The notes below the pieces were generated by a model. It did no database searches and was not told where the DNA came from. It saw nothing but the letters and a program-made list of their open reading frames with translations. From contig JAAVTG010000075.1 of assembly GCA_011947345.1 (NCBI GenBank), positions 806,001 to 870,000 on the forward strand: a stretch of DNA of 64,000 bases, read 5' to 3'. The stretch is from Phytophthora quininea (Eukaryota > Oomycota > Peronosporomycetes > Peronosporales > Peronosporaceae). A program made the translations under genes and the position numbers. Shown here one piece after another: positions 33,394-45,144 of the stretch (position 1 is the first letter of the stretch; every line of letters begins with the position of its first letter).

Positions 33394-34458
33394 ATGGCGA
33401 TCCGATCCTTCCTGCTCGCGCTGGCCGCTGCCGTCAGCTCGTTCGTTGCTGCCGATGAAGTCCCCGATTCCGACCTGCCGGTCTTCTTCTTCCATGGCGT
33501 CACGGGCAACGCCACCAGCGGCCGCAACATCAAGGCCAACCTCACCGCCGAGGGCCGTGTCTTCGTCGGTCTCACCTTCTGCGAGAATGAATGCTCGGTG
33601 CAGTCCGTGACGGCGCAAGTGCCGATGGCCATCGAGCAGATCCGCAGCATCGTGGCGAACGACTCTCGCTTCGACCATGGCTATCACTTCGTGGGTCACT
33701 CGCAGGGCGGTGGCATCGCCCGCGCCGTGGTGGAGAACATGGACGACCACAAAGTGCATTCACTTGTCAGCCTGGCCGGGATGCAGAACGGCATGTTCTA
33801 CGGCCCGCAGGCAGAGGACGTCGTGCCGCTGTACATCATGGTGAACGTCCTGGGCCCGCAACTGCTGACGAGCGACATCTTCGACTTCTCCAACTACACC
33901 ACCGCCGACTGGCGCGGCAAGATCCAGCACGACCTTGCGGTGCTGGACGCGAACCAGACGCTGCAAGCCAAGTACTCGCTCATGAACATGAACCGCGAGC
34001 CGGCCGACGCGTACTTCATCGAGAACAACAAGTACCTGCCGTACCTGAACAACCTCAACAAGTGCGACGACAAGGACTTCGGATGCCTCTACGACAAGCT
34101 CCGCCACAAGGCGAACTTCCTTCGACTCAAGTCGGCGCACTTCTTCGCCGGTCCGAACGACGGGGTGGTTGCGCCGTGGCAGCACTCGCTTTTGCAGTGC
34201 TACTCGCCTGTGGACTCGATCGACGACATTGAAACCAAGTTCGAACAGTTCACGGTGTTGGAGATCGAAGACACTGTCGAGTACAAGGACGACACCTACG
34301 GGCTGCGCACGCTGGACGAGCGCGGAGGACTGCATCGCACGGCGGTGGCCAACGTTTCGCACAACTGCTGGATCGTGGATGGCACGCGCTTCGACGCCGA
34401 CGTGTGGTGCGAGTGGCAGCCCCTTTGGGACGCCTACATCTATCCTGCGCTCCAGTAG
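33394..34458 (+). CDS. Palmitoyl-protein thioesterase (PPT1-like), secreted or lysosomal
   Basis: 354 aa, uninterrupted. Signal peptide MAIRSFLLALAAAVSSFVAA. An alpha/beta hydrolase fold follows: DLPVFFFHGVTGNATSG, nucleophile Ser in FVGHSQGGGIARAVVENM, LVSLAGMQNGMFYGP, the acid in AGPNDGVVAPWQ, and His in VANVSHNCW. These match PPT1, which removes palmitate from S-acylated proteins in the lysosome. An oomycete member may be extracellular or vacuolar. The ATG at 33394 was chosen because it starts a clean signal peptide; the frame runs further upstream. The gene is 349 bp after the chitinase. Confidence 0.88.
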   Translation: MAIRSFLLALAAAVSSFVAADEVPDSDLPVFFFHGVTGNATSGRNIKANLTAEGRVFVGLTFCENECSVQSVTAQVPMAIEQIRSIVANDSRFDHGYHFVGHSQGGGIARAVVENMDDHKVHSLVSLAGMQNGMFYGPQAEDVVPLYIMVNVLGPQLLTSDIFDFSNYTTADWRGKIQHDLAVLDANQTLQAKYSLMNMNREPADAYFIENNKYLPYLNNLNKCDDKDFGCLYDKLRHKANFLRLKSAHFFAGPNDGVVAPWQHSLLQCYSPVDSIDDIETKFEQFTVLEIEDTVEYKDDTYGLRTLDERGGLHRTAVANVSHNCWIVDGTRFDADVWCEWQPLWDAYIYPALQ

Positions 34459-34775
34459 GCGAAGAATGAAGCACAGTCAAAATAAAATAAATCGACTGAA
34501 ATCATGGAGCTTACCTTGCTCCAACATGGCCACAAGCGGCACTTCCTGCGTCTCGCCGAAGCAGGCATGGCAATCTTTGTCGTCTAGCAGGCAACTGCAG
34601 CCAAGCGCAGACCTTGTCCACTTTCACTGTGGGTTCATGTCCAAAATCCAGCACCACAGCATGTTTACAACTCCGTTTTGGCTTCTCCAGCCCCGCGAAT
34701 CAACTGAGATCAAAAACACTCAAAACGTCGTCGCCTCTTCAGAACTCACTTCGCCTTTCGATCTCAGCTGTGGTA
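34459..34775. other. Gene-free interval
   Basis: 317 bp between the thioesterase stop and the CTL start, both on the plus strand. An AT-rich patch (AAAATAAAATAAATCG) lies at 34479-34494 and may belong to the thioesterase 3' end. No ORF worth listing. Confidence 0.45.
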
Positions 34776-36314
34776 ATGGCGTCTCCCATCTACGGCCCGG
34801 GCACGTACCACCACCAGACGTCGGCGCCGGACTCGCCGCCGCCAGTGCTGCAGCCGTCTGCGCCCTCGGCCAACGAGGCGCCGCCCGTCAAGCGCGAATG
34901 CAACGACGTGTTCTTCCTGCTGCCGTTCGTGGCCGTCGTGGCGGTCACCGCCGTGTTCGCGGCCAAGTACGGCGACGAATTCATCACCGCCACGCAGGTG
35001 CAGGGGCTAGGAGAGTCCTCGGGCGTCAAGCTGCTGCTGCGCATCGTGGGGCTGTCGGCGCTGGCGGCCGCGGGGCTCTCGGTTGTCTGGATCGCCGTCA
35101 TGGTGCTGCTGGCCGAGGTGCTCATCTGGGTGGCGCTTCTCACCATCATCGCCCTCAACATCGCGGCCGCCATCTTCCTCACCAAGAAGGCCTACGACAG
35201 CGGTGCCGACTTGTACTGGTGGCCCGCCGTCGTGTTCGGGCTCATGGCGCTCCTCACGACGCTCTACGTGTGCTGCATCCGCCGCCGCATCAAGTTCGCG
35301 GCCGCGCACCTCAAAGTGGCCGGTAAAGCCATCTTCCGTCTACCGATGACACTGCTGGTGGCGCTCACCATGGTCGGCGTGCAGATCGGTTGGGCCGTGC
35401 TCTGGGTGCTCGGCAGTCTCGGTCTCATGTTCCACCAGGACTACATCAAGCTCGAGGACATCTGCACCGTGGACAAGTGTGACCTCAAGGTCTCAACCGG
35501 AGCTGTCATTGGCGTGCTTTGCGGCATGCTGCTTATCTACTTTTGGGTCACGTTCGTGCTGCGCAACATCATCGGCGTCACCACCGCCGGCACCGTGGCC
35601 GCCTGGAAGAACGCCGCCAACACGCCGTTCATCACGATGGGGGCGTGGCTACGAGCTGTGACGTTCAACCTCGGCAGTATCTGCTTTGGCTCGCTGATTG
35701 TGGCGATCCTCGAGACGATCGTGTGGATTCTCCACATCTTGGCGTGGCTCGCTGGACGCAGCGGCAATTGCTGTCTGGCCTGCCTCCTCTCGTGTCTTTC
35801 GTGCATCATCTCGTGCATCGAGAGCTGGATCGAGTTCTTCAACCGCTTCGCGTACGCGTACGTTGGCTGCTACGGCTACAGCTTCGTGACCGCGAGTCGC
35901 CATGTTTTCAAGCTGTTCGCCAGCAAAGGTTGGAGTGCCATTGTGAACGACGACCTGACGGGAAACGTCTTCTGGCTGGGCAGCATTATCATCGGCGCGG
36001 TGACTGCCTACATTGGCGTGCAGATCGTTGACAGCACGGACAGCGCGCGTCTTGCGATGTTTTCCCACCCGCACGTGTTTGTGGCCTTCTTCTGCTTCGT
36101 GGTTGGCTACGGCGTCAACAACCTCTTCATGTCGGTGGTTGCCAGCGCTGTCACCACCATCTTCGTGCTCTGGGCCGAAGATCCGCACGGCTGGCAGCTC
36201 ACGCGTCCGAAGCACTACGAGACGCTGCACAAGGCGTGGCTTAAAATCTACCCGGACGAGTACAACAACGGATACGGCAAGCAAGTGGATGGCCAAGCGG
36301 ATGGCCACGTTTAA
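34776..36314 (+). CDS. Choline transporter-like protein (CTL/SLC44)
   Basis: 512 aa, uninterrupted, about ten TM helices. A Pro/Ser-rich N-tail (PDSPPPVLQPSAPSA) is followed by helices, and the family's central TAGTVAAWKNAANTP and FNLGSICFGSLIVAIL region, with Cys-rich CLACLLSCLSCIISCIES. The C-terminus has LTGNVFWLGSIIIG. CTL proteins move choline or related organic cations at the plasma membrane or mitochondria. The region before the start (34459-34775, 317 bp) contains no convincing gene. It is convergent with the FANCJ helicase, stops 36 bp apart. Confidence 0.9.
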   Translation: MASPIYGPGTYHHQTSAPDSPPPVLQPSAPSANEAPPVKRECNDVFFLLPFVAVVAVTAVFAAKYGDEFITATQVQGLGESSGVKLLLRIVGLSALAAAGLSVVWIAVMVLLAEVLIWVALLTIIALNIAAAIFLTKKAYDSGADLYWWPAVVFGLMALLTTLYVCCIRRRIKFAAAHLKVAGKAIFRLPMTLLVALTMVGVQIGWAVLWVLGSLGLMFHQDYIKLEDICTVDKCDLKVSTGAVIGVLCGMLLIYFWVTFVLRNIIGVTTAGTVAAWKNAANTPFITMGAWLRAVTFNLGSICFGSLIVAILETIVWILHILAWLAGRSGNCCLACLLSCLSCIISCIESWIEFFNRFAYAYVGCYGYSFVTASRHVFKLFASKGWSAIVNDDLTGNVFWLGSIIIGAVTAYIGVQIVDSTDSARLAMFSHPHVFVAFFCFVVGYGVNNLFMSVVASAVTTIFVLWAEDPHGWQLTRPKHYETLHKAWLKIYPDEYNNGYGKQVDGQADGHV

Positions 36315-36350
36315 AGCCACAACGAGCTGTTAGAGCAGATGAAAAAGAGA

Positions 36351-39300
36351 CTAGCCTTTATGATTTATCATTTCCCGCCTGCTTCTTGGGTTGTCGGAAG
36401 ATGGAGAAGACCGTCGGCTCCGATTCCTGCTTTTGCTTGTCATAAAGTCCTTGACAGTCGCCAAGGTGGACGAGAACGAAGCTGGCGTCGCTCGTTTCAT
36501 TTTCGCGCCGCCTTTCTTGGGCTTCTTGTCGTTGTCATCGACCTCGTACTTGAGAACTAGCGAGCCTGTTCGCTTCGCGTTGGTGTTCATAGACGCTGGA
36601 ATCGAGGAAAGTAACGTCGGGAGTTCGTGACGGTTGCGCTCGAAGAAGTTGCTGAACAATGGCAAGCACATTCCCGAGTGCTCAAACTCCTGGATATACG
36701 GACGCATCCACTTGGACAGCGACTTGGTGTGCGCGTTAAATCGATGGCGAGAGTCAATCAGCATGATCGCTCCGTAGTCTCGACGATGTCGGATGCAGCG
36801 TCCCAACGCTTGATTAAGAGCGCGGAACGCTTGCAGGTTGTACCAAACGTGGCCATTCACGAGCTTAGGGTCCATGCGGCTTTTTGATCCTGGTACTTAC
36901 GCTTCAGAGACACTTGCAACTCCTTGACGCTCGGAAACGGAATGCCCACGCACAGTACGGCGCGCGTTGTCGTTGGAGAAATCGATGCCTTCACTCACCT
37001 TGCCCCGATATACGGCCAAGAAGATGGCTCCAGTCTTCTCTGGTTGTGCGTTGTTTCCACCAACTCCAGTTGGTAGATTGGTCGAGTACGATACGATGGT
37101 CTCTTTATAGTCTTCTAGCAGAGCATCAAAATCCTTACCGGCATTGCGCGGTTCCGTGTAGATGGTCTTGTACTGTTCGATCTCACCCCACAGATTGGTA
37201 TTCTTCCAACGAGTAGTGAGTTTGTTTAGAAGCGAGTAGGAAGGAAGGAACATGAGAACACCACCAGGAATCGATTGCGCGTACTGTAGCAACAATTGCC
37301 CCATGGAATCCTGATACTTTGTATCTTGCTGGTTGTTGTATGTCGACTGCAAATTGACGTTCCCGGGTCCGTTCATAATAGCGCCGATGAAAACTTGCTT
37401 GCGCATGTTAACGACGTGATTTGCTTCAAGACGAATCGGAAAATCAACGCCCAACTCCCCGCAAACGAGTCCATGGGGCTCAATGTGCCCGACGTAAGAA
37501 TCACGCTACGTGCTTCGCTAGCAATATCTGAGAACGCCACGGCGGCATTCAAGCACCATATGCACATCTTGAGCTGCCATTCGTTGCCATTCCTCTTCGT
37601 TGGCGAGAGGAATCTGCCACCTCCTTCCCGCCATTGATTCTTCGACTTGATGACAGTCAGTTTGAAATCGTCTAGGTATTTAAGTCCGTCCCGAAACATG
37701 TAATCGACAACGTGCATGATGCTTTCCACTGTAGTTAGTGCCAGTGCGCCCAACACGACAGAGGCGCCCGATGGATTGGCAGCAGCTTCCTGCGCTGCCG
37801 GGGTGGGCTGCTGGCTCGACTCGCTGTTGTTTGCAAGCTCGTTCTCATACTCTCGAACATCCTGCATGTTCTTTTTCATTTCGGCGAAGTTCTCTCGTGT
37901 CAGTCCCGAATACTCGGCCAGCATGGCCAATGCATCGGCGCCATCCCAGACTTTGCTTTTCTCCTCGTATCCGGAAGCTTGTAGAATTGTATTGGCGTTG
38001 TTGTTCACTCCCTGTAGCCAACGATTAATACCGTTTAGTATTTTGAGCAGGGCATTGTACGTCTTCGGTCGATTGCCGTGTTTGATGACGATCGAGAAGG
38101 CCTTGATCGCAGCCTCTAGCACGTCGGTGGTCACTTCTACACTAGCGCTGGACCGGCATGTATCTTCCACGTTGTGCGCCTCGTCGAGTACAATGATGGA
38201 GTCTTTGAGCGTAATGCCTACAGCTTCGCGAATCGTTGGGTCCAGGAGGTAATTGTAGGGAGCAAACACAATGTTGGCGTGGTCGAGTGCCTCACGGGCG
38301 TGGAAGTACGCGCACTCTCGATGTTTCTGCGCGAGCTGGACAAGGTCTTCGATGTCCCACACGGGAGGAACGTTGCGACGCAGGTCGTTCACGCGTTTGC
38401 GCTTTCGAAAGTACGAGCACGACTGGCCCTCGAGTGCAAGGCGACACTTCTCATCGATCTGTGACGGGTCCTTGTTGACCTTGCGGTTCACGCAGTAGTT
38501 CTTCTTGGAGCCCAGCACGCAGGTCTGGAGCTGGCTCGTGAACGTGTTGGAGTCCTCCGGCGATTCGAGATACGTCACGGGGCAATTCTTGAGCTCGTCT
38601 ACCACCTGCGCTAGCTGCGAATGCGTGCGCGAGCAAAAGTAGATACGCGGCGGCACGATGCGCTTCTTCTTACCCTGCGCTTTGCCCTCCATCGTAGGCA
38701 ACATGCTGTTGATGATCTTCTCTAGTTGCTCCTGGCCTGCGTCCTCGGCTGCATGGGAGAATGACGCTGGTAGCACCCTCTTTTCTTAACACTAGTGTCT
38801 GCAGCACTTTCACTTTGAACGGCATTTGTGCGTTCTCTCTTTTGGAGATCCAGCCTTCACTGCCCAGACGAAACTCGTCGAAGGACGGCTGGGTGGGCTC
38901 CACGTCGTCCTCCTCGTCCTCCTTGATGGTGGCAGCTTGCGTTGGCTGCGTCAGGTCTGTGCCTACTGGTGGTTCTGGGACCTGCGTGGCCTCTGTCGTC
39001 TGCGTGGCGCCCTGAATCTGCTGGAGCAGAGTCTCCTGCACTTGCTGCTGCGCCTCCTGCACCTGTTTCTGCTGCTTGCGCGTCTCCTCGAGCTCCTTCT
39101 TGGCTGCCTCCACCTTGTCGCGAACGAACTTCTTCTGGAACGTCAGCGACGAGCACAGCAGCGCCAGCGTCTTGCCCGAACCGGTGGGCGACTCGAGCAG
39201 CGTGCTGCTCGCTCTTGAGCGCCGTCAGCACCTTGTTCATGACCGCCAGTTGCGCCGGGAACGGCCGCTTGCCCTCGGGGAACGCCACGCTGAAGCCCAT

Positions 39301-39356
39301 CACCATCACGCGGTTCTCGGCCGGCGGCGGCGCGCCTCCAGCACTTCCTGCTTCAT
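36351..39356 (-). CDS. BRIP1: FANCJ/BRIP1-like DNA helicase
   Basis: About 1,000 aa, superfamily 2 XPD/RAD3 type. FANCJ unwinds G-quadruplexes and acts in crosslink repair and replication. Near the N-terminus [23 protein letters not shown] (split by a frame change) matches BRIP1 almost word for word. A Gln/Glu/Pro-rich insert of about 100 residues follows. [12 protein letters not shown], Cys residues for an Fe-S cluster ([22 protein letters not shown]), DEAH box [14 protein letters not shown], and [14 protein letters not shown] come next, then [12 protein letters not shown] and [13 protein letters not shown]. Frame changes occur near 36883, 36945, 37458, 38785, 39205 and 39330. The start at 39356 is less certain than 39309 ([10 protein letters not shown]). 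Confidence 0.88.
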
Positions 39357-40410
39357 GGCGACAGCTGCAAGTGCCAGACTATTTCGATTGGCTGTTACTT
39401 CCCGCCAAATTCAAAGTGGCTTCAAGATCGCGGCGATGTCGTCGGAGATTTTGAAGAGTGTGGGGAGGAAGCTTTAGCATCGGAAGAGGAATTGTACGCA
39501 TCGGACTTTGAAGACGATCACGTATCCGGCCCTGCTGATGCAGATGACAAAGAGTATGCACGCGAGTCGTTCGAACAGAAAGATGGTGAAGTCGACTACG
39601 GAAGCGACTCTTTCCAAACAGAACAAAGCGGCGTCTTTGGGTATGGCGATGAGTCGTTTGAACCAGAGGAGGGCAGCAAAGCTGAAGAGCAGCATTTAAG
39701 CTGCAGTGCAGACAACGAGCCTGTCACGATAGAAGACGACGAAGATGTTGATCTTACGCCATCGCCGCCTCAATTGGGTAGATGGTGCACCGAGAAATTA
39801 GCTATGCTGAAGAACACGGCAAGCAAACCCAAGACACCCAAAGCTCAGAAACTGACCTGTGCAGCCACACCGAACATTCCCGGTGCTGCGGTTGCTCAAT
39901 TGATCGAACAGGCATCAAGGGCATCAATGCAACGGCATCGTTCACAATCTCGCCGTCGACAAAACATCAAGGTGCCAGTATCCATGGTGGAGCGCGCTCA
40001 AACGCAGCTGTGGCTATCTAATCGCTTCATCGACAGTGTCAAGACCGAGAATATTGCCGCCAAATCTTCACTGCCGATCTTTTGCTCAGATAAACAAGAA
40101 ACACTTTGCAGACGACTGGCGACAATGCGGGTGGCAAAAGACGTCGAGAAATGGGCAGCACCTGGACCTAGCAGTCTAAGTCGAGGAACGCTGGAGTTTA
40201 TCCGAGGCATGGCAGCCGAACAACGTAAAATTAACGCCGTGATGGTTGCGCCTGAAGAAAATGGTGGACGGATGCTGCATCGAACAGCTGCAAGTACTCA
40301 ACTACAGCTCCAAGCGTCTATCGATGTGAGGCACCAAGCTGCTGCTCTGCTTGATTTAGACACTGACTGCTGCAGAGGCTGAGCTCAAGCAGATGTTGGA
40401 TGGTGTTTGA
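39355..40410 (+). CDS. Acidic protein of unknown function
   Basis: About 350 aa; I do not recognise it. An N-terminal half rich in Asp, Glu and Ser (DFEDDHVSGPADADD; QTEQSGVFGYGDESFEPEEG) is followed by a basic, helical C-terminal half (SMQRHRSQSRRRQNIKV; KDVEKWAAPGPSSLSRG). No TM helix or signal. The open frame begins before 39492 without an ATG; reading upstream needs a frame change near 39415, and the first ATG, at 39355, overlaps the FANCJ start codon on the other strand. That arrangement is odd, so the true start is uncertain. Another frame change near 40366 adds a short tail to 40410. Confidence 0.5.
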
Positions 40411-40599
40411 TATGACTTTGGCAAAAATGGCAGCTGCACGCGATGAATTGACACTTCCCGATTGAAAAGGCTGTCGGATAAGACCGCGTGTTTGGCAGAG
40501 TATTTATACCAACATCGTGCTCTATTCAGACCAACTGACGGTGACGGTGGTCGAGATGCCTTTCATTTCCAAACGCACTTGTTGTGTTCCTCGACCGGG

Positions 40600-42480
40600 A
40601 TGGACGGCAAGAACGCCACTCGACTCGACGCCATCCAGTCTGACGACTTAAGTACTCCGCCAGGGACCCCATCGGCACCAAGCCAACTCAGCAGCGATAA
40701 CGTTTTCTTGTTCAAGTACCCCGAGTCGTATACGCCGTCGCTCATGAGCGAGAAGCTTGCAGGAGACCCTGTGATGGACATGACGCAGTTGGCGGGTCCA
40801 AAAGTCGACAACCCTCGGACATGTTCGTGTCGCTATATAACCAACACTCGAGCACGCGCATTGCGTTTGTTCTGACGGCGGCAGGGATTGGTATCGGACT
40901 CGGTGCATTGTTCTCGCACTTTAGCCTGGGCGGCAATTGGGCGAGTTGGATTTCTCTTCCCGGTGACCTGTTCATCGCAGCGCTCAAGTGTTTGATCGGA
41001 CCCATGGTATTCTGCAGCATTGTTGGCTGCGTCGGGCAGCTCGTCGAGGCAGGCAAGGCTGCTTCCATCGGTGGACGCATCATGAGCTACTTTGCGATCT
41101 GCTCGGTCGTATCCTCCGGTATAGGTGTTGTATTTGGGATTCTGTTCTCGTCATTTTTCATTCAGCAAATGAAAGGGACCCACGACAAAGTCGTAACCGA
41201 GCTGTTGATCCGATGCTGGAACGGGCAGCTTCTGTCCATGGTCAGTGGTGGCAGACTGGAGTGTTTTGCCGACACCAACGCGACCGAGTTGGCAAACGTG
41301 CTGGATCTTAATGACACCCACAACTATTTTGCTAGCCCAGACGGTAAATTGTCCACACTCGACGTCTCGCAGCAACTCTTCTCCATTCTGGACGAAATCG
41401 TGCCGGTAAACATGGTGGACGCCTTCTCCAGCTCGTCGACTATGGGCGTCATCACGTTGGCCATTTTCTTTGGGATCGCTGTCGTCGTTAGCCACGACCG
41501 AACACGGCAGCAGGTCGCTGCGGTAGGCGGCCCCGCCGGTACCAGCAAGAGCGACATGGAGGCAAATCACCTCCTTCTGCTCATCAACCACGGCGGGTTG
41601 CTGTGCCAGCTCATGATCAACTCGGTAGTCAAGCTCATTCCCTTCGCGATTGTGAGCATGATCGCCGGATCCATGGCCGAGTACTCGTCCTCGACCAACC
41701 TCATTGAGAGTGGGATTCCTCATATTGGCGCTGGCGTTTGCGCTGGTGACGCTCACGTACGGCATCATGGGCGCTGCGCTGTTCGTCACGACACGAGTGA
41801 ACGTCTTCCGGTTTTTGCGCCACATTGTCCCAGCACAAGTGTTCATCTTTGGCTGCTCGTCCTCGATCGCCACGCTGCCGATGACGATGCGCTGCGTGGA
41901 TAGCACCCGCGAGGTGTCGTACGCGCTGTCTCGCTTCATGCTGCCTCTGGGCGCCACCAGCAACCTCAACGGCAGCGCCTGCTACATGACGCTCGCGTGC
42001 GTGTTCATGGCCCGCGTTGGCGGCTACGGTGATCTGCTGACGCCGCTGCGCTACGGTCTGCTGGTGGTCGTGGGCGCCATCGCGTCGTTCGGAGTGGCTC
42101 CCGTGCCGCACTCGGGGCTAGTGATGGCCATCACGGTGTGGCACACGGTCTTTAGCATGGACGTCCCGCCTGTGTTCTCGCTGCTCGTGGGCGCCGACTG
42201 GCTGCTGAACCGCATGCGCGCCGTCGTCAACATCACCAACGACACCATCTTGCTGCGGATTATCGCCGACCAGTGCGACGAGACCGCCGTGGCCGAGCTC
42301 GAGCTGAGGCGCAGCCCACCCACGTCGTCGCCTAGGAATGTCAAAGTATTTAACATGAAAATGTCACTTCAACTTCGCCACGGGCTCACTTGTGCTTTGG
42401 TTGGACCAGATTGCCGTGAAACTGCGGCTGTCGTCTGCGCAGTCTCCGCCAGACGGTCTCCGGAACTGGAACTGAGTTGA
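40600..42480 (+). CDS. SLC1/DAACS-family transporter, copy 1
   Basis: About 626 aa. A Ser/Pro-rich cytoplasmic N-terminus precedes about eight TM helices: IAFVLTAAGIGIGLGALF, FCSIVGCVGQLVEAGKA, then a 60-residue extracellular loop with NxT sites. The hairpin HP1 region reads GCSSSIATLPMTMRCV, close to the family SSSATLP. In TM7 the NMDGT signature reads NLNGS, losing the Asp that binds cation, and in TM8 DWLLNRMRAVVNITND keeps the Arg, Asn and last Asp but changes an Asp to Asn. SLC1 proteins move dicarboxylates or neutral/acidic amino acids with Na+ or H+. One-base frame changes near 40811 and 41713. Substrate unknown. Confidence 0.85.
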
Positions 42481-42834
42481 GCGAGTCGCTGTCTTGCCAT
42501 GATGCAGGCAGGAATTGCCCTTTGGCCGCCCCCAATTCGCCCAACATGGGTGGTGCTCGCTGCCTTGCAGAGCAACTTCTGCCAGCAAGTGCTGACCTGA
42601 ATCTCGCTTGTCCATTTTCACCTCTGTCAGAAAATGGCCGTTTCAGCCTGTCCCATACAAAACCCAAGTGAATCGCACTAAAGTACGATCATATCGGCCA
42701 AAAAGCAGTATCTATCCTGTTCTGGTAGAGGAAGAAGAAACAGTAGGGAACCGCCGACATACGGGCATTTGTCCAGCGCGTGCAAGCAACCGCAAGTCCA
42801 GCAAGACCCACAGCACCTGCAGCAGCCAGAGACC
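42481..42834. other. Gene-free interval
   Basis: 354 bp between SLC1 copy 1 and the MFS gene, same strand. The MFS frame is open through about 42769 but has no ATG before 42835. Nothing else recognised. Confidence 0.45.
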
Positions 42835-45073
42835 ATGGTAGGCTTCGTGCCGCCACCCGCCGACCGCCCGCGCTCTCCGCTCGTGCTGACCAAGGCGGAA
42901 CGGCGAGAGCGCTACATGCAGAAGACGCGCGCCGAGGCCGGCTACCTGTTCAAGTACCTCATCCTGACGCAGATCGTCGTGTACCTCGAGGCCGGCTCCA
43001 TCCCGTGCCTACTGGACCAGCTCAGCGTGTCGCTCAACTTGGACGCGACGCAGCAGGGTGCGCTGGGCGGCGTCGTGTACCTGGCACTCAGTGCCGCGTC
43101 GCCGCTCTGCGCTTTCTTCCTGCACCGCTTCAGCCCCCGCCTCGTACTGGGGCTCAGTCTGCTGTGCAACAATGTGGCTGTGCTCATGCTGGCGCTCACT
43201 CCCACGGGCTACGACTTTAGCGCCAACATGCTCATCCTGGCCAGGGCGCTTGTGGGCTTCACGCAGGCCTTCCCGTGCATCTACACGCCGCTGTGGGTGG
43301 ACGAGTACGCACCGAGAGAGAAGGTGGCGGGGTGGATGAGCTACCTGCAAGGCAGCGTCCCCATGGGCGTCATGCTCGGCTACTTCGCCGGCACCGTCTC
43401 CAACTGGTTGGTGCCCGAGAGCTTCTCTCTGATCCAAACATGGCGCTGGCCGTTCCTCGCGCAGTTCCTGGCGCTGCTCCCGATCAATGTCGCCATCTTC
43501 TTCGTGCCCAAGAAGCACCTGATCATTCGTAGCGACTGCGATCGAGATGCGATCGGCAGTGGCGGCACGGAGAGCGCGAGTGCCAGCTCCTCGGACGGCT
43601 GCATGGACGAAACTCACATTGATGAGTCGGGTGACCATAAGCAGGACTTGGCGGCAGTACAACAAGAGGAAGACAGCAAAGAAGACGACCAAGAGACGAT
43701 ACCGCACGATGACGCCGAACTCGAGCCGCTTAACAGTGCGCGTGGAGTCTTTCTCAGTGCGAGAAGTAGGTCTGCCGGCTTTAATTTGCACAGTTTCCTA
43801 GACGAGACCGTGGCCGGAACGCCAATGAGCGCAAGGTCCACCACATACCACGACGAAGAGGACGCTCTGCTCGCCAGTGCGAGCATGTATGGCGCGAGCA
43901 ACCAACGCAGCTTTCGACAACTGCACCAGAACCAACAGTATCACTTTTACCATGGCGAGGACGATGTGGCATCATCCTCATTAATCCGAAGCAACCGGAG
44001 GCCTTCTAGTTCGCGTGGAGGGGGCCCTATTTCCTTACTGGATGCAGCGGTAGCTGAGTTGGAGAATGGTGACAGCGCTACCATTACACCACCCACAGTC
44101 ACAACTTCGCCACTAAGTAGATCAGACACTGGACGAGAAGAAGTTGCAGCTACTGCGACGCTCACGGTACAGCGTGCCTCGCCGTCATCGAAGAATGGCG
44201 GGCAGCTGTCGTCCACGTACGGTGCCCTGGACACAGTACCGATGAGATCCCCCGGATGTCCCCGCGTATGAGTATGCTGGAAGCTTCTATCCTCGAGGAG
44301 GAATTCATCGAGGTGTATGAGCAGGGCGCGTTCTCGGACGGCGTCTACGAACTGCTGCATATTCCCGTCTTTTGTTTGATCGTATTTGGACTCACGACAG
44401 TCTACTTTGTGGTCACCGGCGTGCAATACTGGAGCACAATCTTCATGATCAAGTCGCTGCACGTGTCCAAGTATCTTGTCAACGCGCTGTTTGTCGTCGT
44501 CTCCGGAACGGGCCCCATCTTGGCGTCTTTTTCGGTGGCTGGCTCATTGATCGGTACGGAGGGTATATCGGTGTGGAGCAGCGTGCGAAAGCTCTAGGAA
44601 TCTGCATGATTCTGGGCCTGATCGCGTTCTCAATCTCGGCGGTCACAACGTTTTTCGACGACGTCTACATCACCTCAGGCTTTCTGTGGTTGCTACTCTT
44701 CTTCGGTGGCGCTATCTTGCCAGCCTGCACGGGCATCTTCATTTCGGTCGTGCCGGCTGAGCATCGCGCGCTCGCTTCGTCTTTCTCCGTCATGGTCTTC
44801 AATCTGTTTGGGTACTCGCTCTCGCCCTACCTCACGGGCTTGATCATGGAGTGGGTGATCTCTCAGCAGGGTCAACTTGGCAGCTACTTTGAGACGTGCG
44901 ACGAAGCTTGCGCCTACCGCGTTGGCTTCCGCTTCTGTCTGTGTTGGTCCGTGTGGTCTGTGCTGTGTATCGGCTCAGCGTGGCACATTGCGTCAAAGCA
45001 GGCGGACGAGGCTCGCCAAGTCCAGCACTTTTACTCGTCGCAGCGTCCAGCTGTCGGAACAGCGGAATGCTGA
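42835..45073 (+). CDS. Spinster-like major facilitator transporter with large central loop
   Basis: About 745 aa from ATG 42835. Six N-terminal TM helices (YLFKYLILTQIVVYLEAG; LGGVVYLALSAASPLCAFF; LARALVGFTQAF) show spinster-like wording. Between TM6 (LALLPINVAIFFVPKK) and TM7 lies a hydrophilic loop of about 260 residues, rich in Ser, Asp, Glu, Gln, Arg, which is far longer than usual. The second half has YFVVTGVQYWS and GGWLIDRYGG, the MFS A-like motif. Frame changes in CCCCC near 44257 and TTTTT near 44528 split it into three frames. Spinster proteins export lysolipids such as sphingosine-1-phosphate or act in lysosomes; the substrate here is unknown. The last 20 residues could end differently. 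Confidence 0.8.
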
Positions 45074-45144
45074 ACAAGATGGCGACGACTTGCACTACCA
45101 AAATGAAGTTTACGACCAAGATAATCAAATAACAGCCTTGTTCA

